64,000 nucleotides of DNA, from assembly GCA_034670405.1 (NCBI GenBank), contig JAXDDX010000004.1:5991001-6055000 (forward strand), read 5' to 3'. The translations under genes were made by a program, and so were the position numbers. The DNA is from Hoplostethus atlanticus (taxonomy: Eukaryota > Chordata > Actinopteri > Trachichthyiformes > Trachichthyidae). A model generated the notes under the pieces. That model saw nothing but the letters and a program-made list of their open reading frames with translations, was not told the DNA's origin and did no database searches. Of the stretch, positions 57,671 to 64,000 are shown piece by piece; the first letter of the stretch is position 1, and every line of letters starts with the position of its first letter.

Positions 57671-58963
57671 GCAAAATTCAACTGACCGGTTAGGTAGAGG
57701 AGAAGAAAAAAAAAATCGGGCATGTGGCAGAATCTGTTCTGAATGCGACCCGTGAACTTCAAATCCGTGTCACGTTGGGAATTGCAATAGAGGAAACAAA
57801 GGGGGACAGAGAGTGTGGGAAGGAGAGGCCGCGGCTCGCAGATCAAGAGGCTGTGTTTGAGTATCTTATCGCCGCTGTCGCCAGCTCAACCTGGCTCCAT
57901 TGACTTTGTGTGGGGATTAGAAAGGCCCACAGCGGCTGATTATTTGGGTGAGTGAGCGGTTCTGTGTAAACAAACATTGTGGTCGGGATTGTTCCAGTCA
58001 CAACACAACTGGCTGGGCCCCCGACAAAACCCCCTGCACACACACACCTACACACTCACGCACACACACATGGAGTACACACTGCGGTGAACTATCTCTG
58101 CACCGCGCTCCTCCCGGTGTCATGATGTCATGACTTTCAAGATAGATGGCAAGGGGTCTACTGTTCTACTCAAATAACCCTCATGAAAATTCAGCACACT
58201 GAATAACGTCTGACATTCCCTCATCGTCAGGGTCGGGGGATTCTTCAATTCAGTCTTAACGAGTCATTTTAGTCGAGGGAGGGAGATGGATTACAACCGC
58301 TTTGTTAGGAAGCTTTTATTCCTCAAGATAAAGACGATATCTTCAAATATCGTGACGGCATTTTTGACTATGAGTGGATGCATTGTTCGTTCGCAAAGTG
58401 AAACATGCTGAAAGATGGTGAACCATATTGAAGCTACTGTAACGAGAAACTGTTGGCATCTGTACACTTGTTAAAGCCAAGAGGAGTCAAGCGGAAGCAT
58501 ATTGGGGGTGAAGGGACGCTAGCAATTATATGAAAAAAGGAGAAGTTGTGAGCATTATTTCATCAACAGCACCATAACATCATGCCCAGCAGATGGGATG
58601 CCGAGGAAGAAGGAAAACTTTCCCTTTCACAGAAACACATATTAAACACAAATCCTCAGTGTGAATTTGTTTTTGTTTTTTACCACAACCTTTTCACTGT
58701 GCAGGATTTTTTACAAAAGTGGAGCAAGAAGCGCCTGAGAAGGGGCTGTGAAGCGAGCCGCGTCTCTCCAGATATCCATTCCAGATGCTGGCTAGACTTC
58801 GTGGAGCCAGGGCCCGCCGTACTGGGGGCTGGATTTAGTTGTCTTTTCCTCCAGGTGTGATGCCTCATGCTGATTCCCCCACATGTTCCACGGGCCTTAT
58901 CCAAACATGCCAGGGCTGGTGACAGCGCCGGTAGGCTTGCCCTCCCGCCTGCCCGCCCGCCCT

Positions 58964-58964
<1 letters not shown>
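57671..58964. other. Unique non-coding segment
   Basis: No gene is seen. A plus-strand frame of 92 codons (58582-58860) has no recognisable motif. Confidence 0.45.

Positions 58965-58994
<30 letters not shown>
58965..58994. repeat. (CT)n microsatellite
   Basis: About 15 CT units preceded by GCCC repeats. Confidence 0.95.
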
Positions 58995-58998
<4 letters not shown>

Positions 58999-59036
58999 CC
59001 CCTGGTGGCCCACCCACCAACACCGCAGAGGTGGCG

Positions 59037-59059
59037 GCAGCAGCAGCAGCAGCAGCAGG
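59037..59059. repeat. (CAG)n trinucleotide repeat
   Basis: Seven uninterrupted CAG units. The plus frames read poly-Gln or poly-Ser and the minus frame reads poly-Cys; none lies in a supported gene. Confidence 0.95.
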
Positions 59060-60166
59060 CCAGCCAGAACTTTAGAGCAGGGCTAAAACGCACCGCTCCC
59101 AGGCTGAACGGACCCTCTTGTCCATACCTGTCATCAGAGCCGCTGCCCTGGACGCCTGGCTGGTGAAAACCCGAGAGGCCTCCTTCCTTTGAACAGCTTT
59201 GCTCTTTTATTTCATGCTTCCCCACTCCTGCAGACCTCCGCCTTCTCTAGCGTTTGAACCCCGTTGACGTTGGGTTATGTTCACACCGGCGCTCCACAGG
59301 CTGTGCTACAGGCCGGGACAGGCCAGTTGTTGCTCTAGTAACCTGATCGCGCTCAGCGCCGTTGTAGGACATATTAAACTTGTCATATTTCAAGCCTGGT
59401 CAGTTTTAGGACAATGTGCCATCAGGGAGGATAAAAAAAGCAAAGCGGGGTGGAAAAAAGACAACAGAAGCTGTGCTGTTTTGTGTATTTGTTCCCCTGC
59501 TGAATGTTCCGCATCTGTTTCCATTAAAAGTGTGGGTAAAATAAATACAGTTGTTATCCTGCAGTAAACTAGACTGGCAAAAGGTAACTTTTTCAGTCAT
59601 ATTTTACTTTACACTGTGACTCCATTCTTCCAAAATGACAAAATGAATGTCTCCCTTGAATGTACATAAATTACGCCTTCTCTTAAAGATTTTTTTTCCA
59701 GGGCAAGAACAGTTAGATGCAGTGGAGGCAAACATTATTAGCTAGCCCACTCAAAATATGTTGTTTCAAGGCTTGGGTTGGATGCCTTCCAAGTTTGACA
59801 TAACTGAGGATAACATATTTATGGGAACAAGAAACAAGCATCCTCATTGAAACATGTTGGCCTTCATTTCTTTGACAGGAATGTGCAGGTTTATTACTCT
59901 TACAACAAAAAGGGATACTTGATTCATTGTTTCTTTCCACTTTCATTTTTTTCAAAATTGATTCATTAGTAACCCATTAAGAAGCTACAAAATCAATTAA
60001 AAGACAGACATACAGGCATCCGTTTTCAGTCTGTTGACAGATTAATCTTTTTTACAGAAGCTAAATGAAATTAAACAGTTCTCTCCTCTAAATCCATTGA
60101 TCTCTTGACTCCCCCCCCAAGGCATCATAGTATTACGAAACAACCTATTTTGATTCCACATGGATA
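59060..60166. other. Unique non-coding segment
   Basis: No gene is seen. Confidence 0.5.
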
Positions 60167-60194
60167 GTGTGTGTGTGTGTGTGTGTGTGTGTGT
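60167..60194. repeat. (GT)n microsatellite
   Basis: About 14 GT units. Confidence 0.95.
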
Positions 60195-62068
60195 CGTGTT
60201 CTGTTATCATAACTGTGTTGAGATACTCTGACACTCCCCGTGCGCCAAAAAGCGACGTAAATGATTTCCTGATGTTCAAACCATCACCGCTGTGATTGGA
60301 CACACAGGATCTCGATCCCGGCGTCTGAACCGCCCCGATCGTCCCTGGAGCTCGTTCCAAAACACACAGAAGACGGCAACGCTTAACTTTCTACAAATGT
60401 GCAGTGACAGAAACCGACTGTGATGTGATTTTATTGTTTTTACAACATAAGTACGACAGTTTTGACTTGTATCCTCCAACCGGAGAGGGAACGACTGAGG
60501 ATATCAAATGCGTTAAACAACTCGATGTAAATGCCAAAGCCATCTGTATCTGATCAACTCATTTTCCCACCACAGTTCTTACCCAACATTTCATAATGTT
60601 CTAATTGCCTGTTGGGGGTGATTAATATGGTGTGTCAAAGTGAATCAAATGTTTTTGGCAACTTCCTCTTATTATGATGTGCTTAACATATCTCAGGAAG
60701 CTGTGGCTTTGTTTGGAAGCTGTGGTCTCAGCTTAAACATCTACACCCTTATTCTACTCTTCATCATTGTCATCCTTCACCTCCTCCTCTTCAGCGCTGC
60801 TCTGCGAGGGCTGGGAGGCTCTTTTGTTTATTTCCACTGCGCAACAAGATAATAACGGTCATTCGCAATAAGAAGTATACTTGAGTGAAAGCTTATTAAA
60901 TGGAGAAAAGGCAGAGGATAATTACATGTGTTCGGTTAGATCGAGTCTCTTTACGTAGGAATTGTTGTTCCACACCTATTTCACCGTCTCCGGCTGAAGA
61001 TCTCCGACCAGTAGGCACCAACACATCACCGCTAAACCAGGTCATGCCACCATCTGCGGGCCTTGCTCATCAGTGGGAACCAATGTCTTTGCGGCGTCGG
61101 TTCCAGGTGGGGCGTCGCTAGCAGTGGCACGGGAACCCTCTAGCGACCTCCATCCTCGTGACATCATTTCCAGTCATCCATTTCGTACTCCTCTACCCCA
61201 GCTGGAGCCAGACACAGAGTGATGTTGGACCCCGGTGAGGCCCCAGTGCTGGTATTAATTTCTTAGGCCTGTTGGCGTACGTCTCCTGGCAGCCTAGCGC
61301 CAAGCTCCAGCCCCGGCTCTAGTTCCATCTCCATGTAGGAGTGTTACTGGAAAGCTGGCCAGTGGGATCTGGCTCTGATAATCATTTCAGGCTAGACCTG
61401 CCAGCATCTGTAGCAAAGCTTGCAGGAGATTGGTGCTATTACTATTTAGAGAAGACAGAACTGAAAAAGAGAGGGATGAAAAAAGATGAAGAAATCTCCT
61501 CGAATCATACATCATCTTAAGGAAACGGCGAAACAAAAACAACTTTTTTTTCTGTGGTTCAGTTTTTCTACAATATGGCTGTGCAGCTTAATGCTCATAT
61601 GGTGTGTGCGTTTGCGGAATTTTAGTGTGGTTTCCAAGATTTTGAACAATTTATATTCGTAAGGGGCTGTTTCCAATTGCAAACAGAAGGAATAGCTGAA
61701 TAATGAAGTGGAACCTCTTAGATTTTCTGCAGGAGATAAGATGCTAAACTCTGCAAGTCGCTTCAGGTTTAATGCGTTCACCACCGCAGCGTCGTACGCC
61801 ATACACCCATGAAGAGCAATTTCAGATAAATAAAAACAGATTTGATGATCCAACACATTTACAGTGTTCCTAGTGGGAACTCATATTTCACGTTGGAATG
61901 GATCCGATGTAATGTAGCCACTTGGTATTATGTTACCATAAGACATGGATTTCATGCAGAACTCATTCTCTTGCAAGGAGGTTAAGTCTCGTCAAATACG
62001 CCAAGCTAATGAAAAACAAACTCTATATGGTCAACAACCCTCAGTTTCTCATTTTCTCCGAAAGTGAT

Positions 62069-62070
<2 letters not shown>
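60195..62070. other. Unique non-coding segment
   Basis: No gene is seen. A minus-strand frame of 114 codons (61512-61856) has ordinary composition and is unrecognised. There are almost no repeats in these 1.9 kb. Confidence 0.45.
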
Positions 62071-62101
<31 letters not shown>

Positions 62102-62102
62102 G
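62071..62102. repeat. (CT)n microsatellite
   Basis: CT units with one CTCGCT break. Confidence 0.95.
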
Positions 62103-62260
62103 ACAAAAAGGAAAGGAAAGAGTAGGCCTCCTTCACCACAGATACATCCTGCCTCTCGTCATCCAAGACCTTCAGCCATTTTCCTTCTACACCATTCTCG
62201 ATCACACTGAGTCCAGTAGTGATTGGTATGTGCGTATATGTGAGTGGGCGCGTAGAATAC

Positions 62261-62261
<1 letters not shown>

Positions 62262-62295
<34 letters not shown>
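62262..62295. repeat. (GT)n microsatellite
   Basis: About 17 GT units. Confidence 0.96.
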
Positions 62296-62296
<1 letters not shown>

Positions 62297-62589
62297 TGGC
62301 CAGGAATTCCCACTGGTTCTCGGTCAACCAGTACAGTCCCAACATTCCGGTGGCTTCATGGGACGCCGCACAGTTTCAGAGGCTATTAGCGAATGTTTAA
62401 CATTGAATCAACATGAGGGAATACTGTACCTTCCCTCTCTTTATGAGACCAAGATGCAGAATGATTAAACCCATCTCTGACAATCATTATAACTAGGCGT
62501 ACTTGGACTGGTAAATCCATTTTTTTTTTCAAATGAATGTTTCATGGATGGCTGATTTACTCTATTTTCTCAGCTAGATGTGTTGGCTC

Positions 62590-62785
62590 GTCCAAACTAA
62601 GATGTCTCACAGGGTTTTGGTCTTTTTGGTATAGCGAATCGAAACCCCCTGTAACCCTTATAAGTCTTCGATTCTGAAAGGCCGGGGCTGGATCCAATGG
62701 AAAAGTGAAAAAGTTGAATTCTGAAAAACTGAGAATCGCATTGAGAATCGTTGGAGTCGACTCCCATCCCAGGATTTAGTGTTGT
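62590..62785. mobile_element. Possible DNA-element remnant with AATCG boxes
   Basis: Repeated and inverted AATCG-type boxes (GCGAATCGAAA, TTCGATTCT, GAGAATCGCATTGAGAATCG) and TCGACTCCCATCCC resemble short non-autonomous DNA elements of fish. No terminal inverted repeats were located. Confidence 0.25.
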
Positions 62786-63017
62786 TAAACAGTGGCAAAA
62801 GTCATTTTGATTGCCATCTTACTATTTACACACGCTTCACATATAAAGCGTGCATTGTATCCATTCTGCTTTTATTGAAGCTATCAATGCATGAATACCT
62901 AACCGCATGACTTGCTGTCCTCCATGATGCCCATGAATCTCCTCCTTCCTCGGCTAAGAACTCCTGAGAGGTTTCTCCAACAAGCTGTTGTCCCCTCAGT
63001 AAATACAAGTAGAATAT

Positions 63018-63018
<1 letters not shown>

Positions 63019-63051
<33 letters not shown>
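63019..63051. repeat. (GT)n microsatellite
   Basis: About 16 GT units. Confidence 0.96.
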
Positions 63052-63052
<1 letters not shown>

Positions 63053-63890
63053 AGGGGTTTAGTCAAAAGCTGTTCCACTTGCATGGCAACGCCTCATTAC
63101 CCATACTGCCTCCTTTTTTTGCCCCGGAGTGGGGTGCGGCTCCACTCGCTGGGCCCAGTCGTCAAGGTGACCCAACATGCCCCAGGATGGCAGGCAGGCA
63201 GGCTGGGGAAAGCGGGGGCCGTTCACTTTGTCTTTATTGTACTGGGGCCACCGTATGCTAGCTGGTACACTAGGCCCTGGGTAGTTCCAGACTGCTGTAT
63301 GCATCCCGGTGAGCGAGCAGCTGATCTCATTTTTCAACACACAGCTGCCCCAACATCAGGCCCAGGTGAAGGTGACCTCCCTTGCCTGTTGGAGTGGCTC
63401 TTAAAGTAGCGAGGTGCAGTCAACGCTGTGCCACAGCAAAAAAAATGCCTTGTCTCGTCGTGATGTGATGTTTTATTTTATTTTTTTACTTTTTTGGGGC
63501 ACGCCAAAGGTAATGTTTTAATATCTTTAACTGTTCAGAGCAGTTGGCCTACTGTGGCATCTACAGTATACAGGACTAATGTAGACACAAATGTGACAAT
63601 TGCCCCAGAAGTACAGGTGCAGGATGAATGTTTGAGCCGCTCTGCTTTGAAACTACAAATAGATCGCAAAGCACAAACATCCGTCGATCTATCTTTTCAG
63701 GCATCAATCTCTAACTCATGTTTTCTCTCACTGTTGCAACCAGATCTGAATTTCTTATCCACCCATCCGCCCATCCATCCATCTCTCTTCCTCTTGCTTA
63801 TTCTCTTCTGTCTCTTTCTCTCTCTCTCTGTCTCTTCCTGTCACACCCCCTCCTCTCCCTCCTCCTCCCCCCCCCCCCTCTCTAACACAG
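63052..63890. other. Non-coding segment leading into a splice-acceptor-like tract
   Basis: No gene is seen. CATC-type repeats occur at 63758-63783 and the CT/C-rich stretch 63783-63890 forms a long polypyrimidine tract. The 144-codon frame at 63494-63928 ends in a stop past the acceptor and is not supported. Confidence 0.5.
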
Positions 63891-63993
63891 GACAGATTGG
63901 GAAGCCGCGATGGCGGCACAGAAGTTGAGGGAGAAGCTATTTATCCCAGACGGATCAGGAGGTGTGTGACGGAGGTGTGGACGGTTGCTGCAG
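63891..63993 (+). other. Candidate 103-bp exon (+ strand), best gene-like signal in the window
   Basis: A polypyrimidine tract of about 40 bases ends in TCTAACACAG at 63890. The segment then runs to TGCAG at 63993, followed by GTCAGTG, a strong 5' splice site. One frame (starting GAC) is open throughout and continues to the window edge; part reads GSRDGGTEVEGEAIYPRRIR. A second frame holds an ATG at 63910 in strong Kozak context (GCGATGG) that reads MAAQKLREKLFIPDGSGG and stops at a TGA near 63967. So it could be an internal coding exon, a 5'-UTR exon with a short upstream ORF, or a first-codon exon using an earlier donor. I do not recognise either peptide. Confidence 0.38.
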
Positions 63994-64000
63994 GTCAGTG

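Noticed and set aside
58680..59225. 181-codon minus-strand frame with a poly-Cys run
   Set aside because: The Cys run is the antisense of (CAG)7 and the Arg/Glu run is the antisense of the CT tract. The remainder has no recognisable domain.
1..64000. tRNA, 5S, U6 or known conserved microRNA genes, and CRISPR arrays
   Set aside because: I looked for tRNA A/B boxes with a full cloverleaf, the U6 5' motif and several highly conserved microRNA seeds (let-7, miR-9, miR-124 and others) and saw none. The only Pol III boxes belong to SINE-like sequences. Tandem repeats here lack spacer structure.

Overview
This window looks like vertebrate, most likely teleost (percomorph-type) fish, nuclear DNA, and it is almost entirely non-coding. 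The evidence is an extreme density of (CA/GT)n and (GA/CT)n microsatellites (more than 60 tracts), remnants of non-LTR retrotransposons and tRNA-derived SINEs of the kind common in fish, and the absence of closely packed ORFs, operons or ribosome binding sites. The lineage call is inference; no locus or species could be identified.

No protein-coding gene can be called with confidence. The longest open frames (228, 181, 172 and 171 codons) all run through tandem or low-complexity repeats. The remaining frames of 100-145 codons are about as long and as numerous as chance predicts for 64 kb read in six frames. The best gene-like signal is at the right edge: a polypyrimidine tract, AG acceptor, 103-bp segment and strong CAG|GTCAGTG donor at 63891-63993. 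Weaker splice-bounded candidates lie at 5072-5119, 6000-6101 and 24897-24943. If any is real, the window is mostly a very large intron or the intergenic flank of a gene on the + strand.

Layout. 1-10 kb: dense CA, GA and CT microsatellites between unique segments. 10-14.4 kb: AT-rich, repeat-poor DNA. 14.4-15.2 kb: a purine/pyrimidine block that includes a local duplication. 15.2-28 kb: mostly unique DNA with several candidate conserved non-coding blocks, a (CCTG)n tract and a degraded SINE. 28-33 kb: long GA and CA tracts and a CpG-rich patch. 33.7-36 kb: a mobile-element cluster made of a LINE 3' end, a tRNA-derived SINE and a probable DNA-element remnant. 36-40 kb: the quietest stretch and the best candidate for regulatory DNA. 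40.1-40.4 kb: another dispersed-repeat 3' tail. 40.9-52 kb: microsatellites, a 54-bp minisatellite (45.77-46.03 kb), an (AGCC)n tract, a G-quadruplex-prone block and a perfect 13-bp hairpin at 51.68 kb. 52-64 kb: unique DNA with a minus-strand SINE (53.9 kb), more microsatellites and the terminal exon candidate.

There are no interacting gene products to describe. What the window offers is repeat and secondary-structure biology plus possible long-range regulatory sequence. Conservation claims are inference from base composition and motif content and need alignment to confirm.
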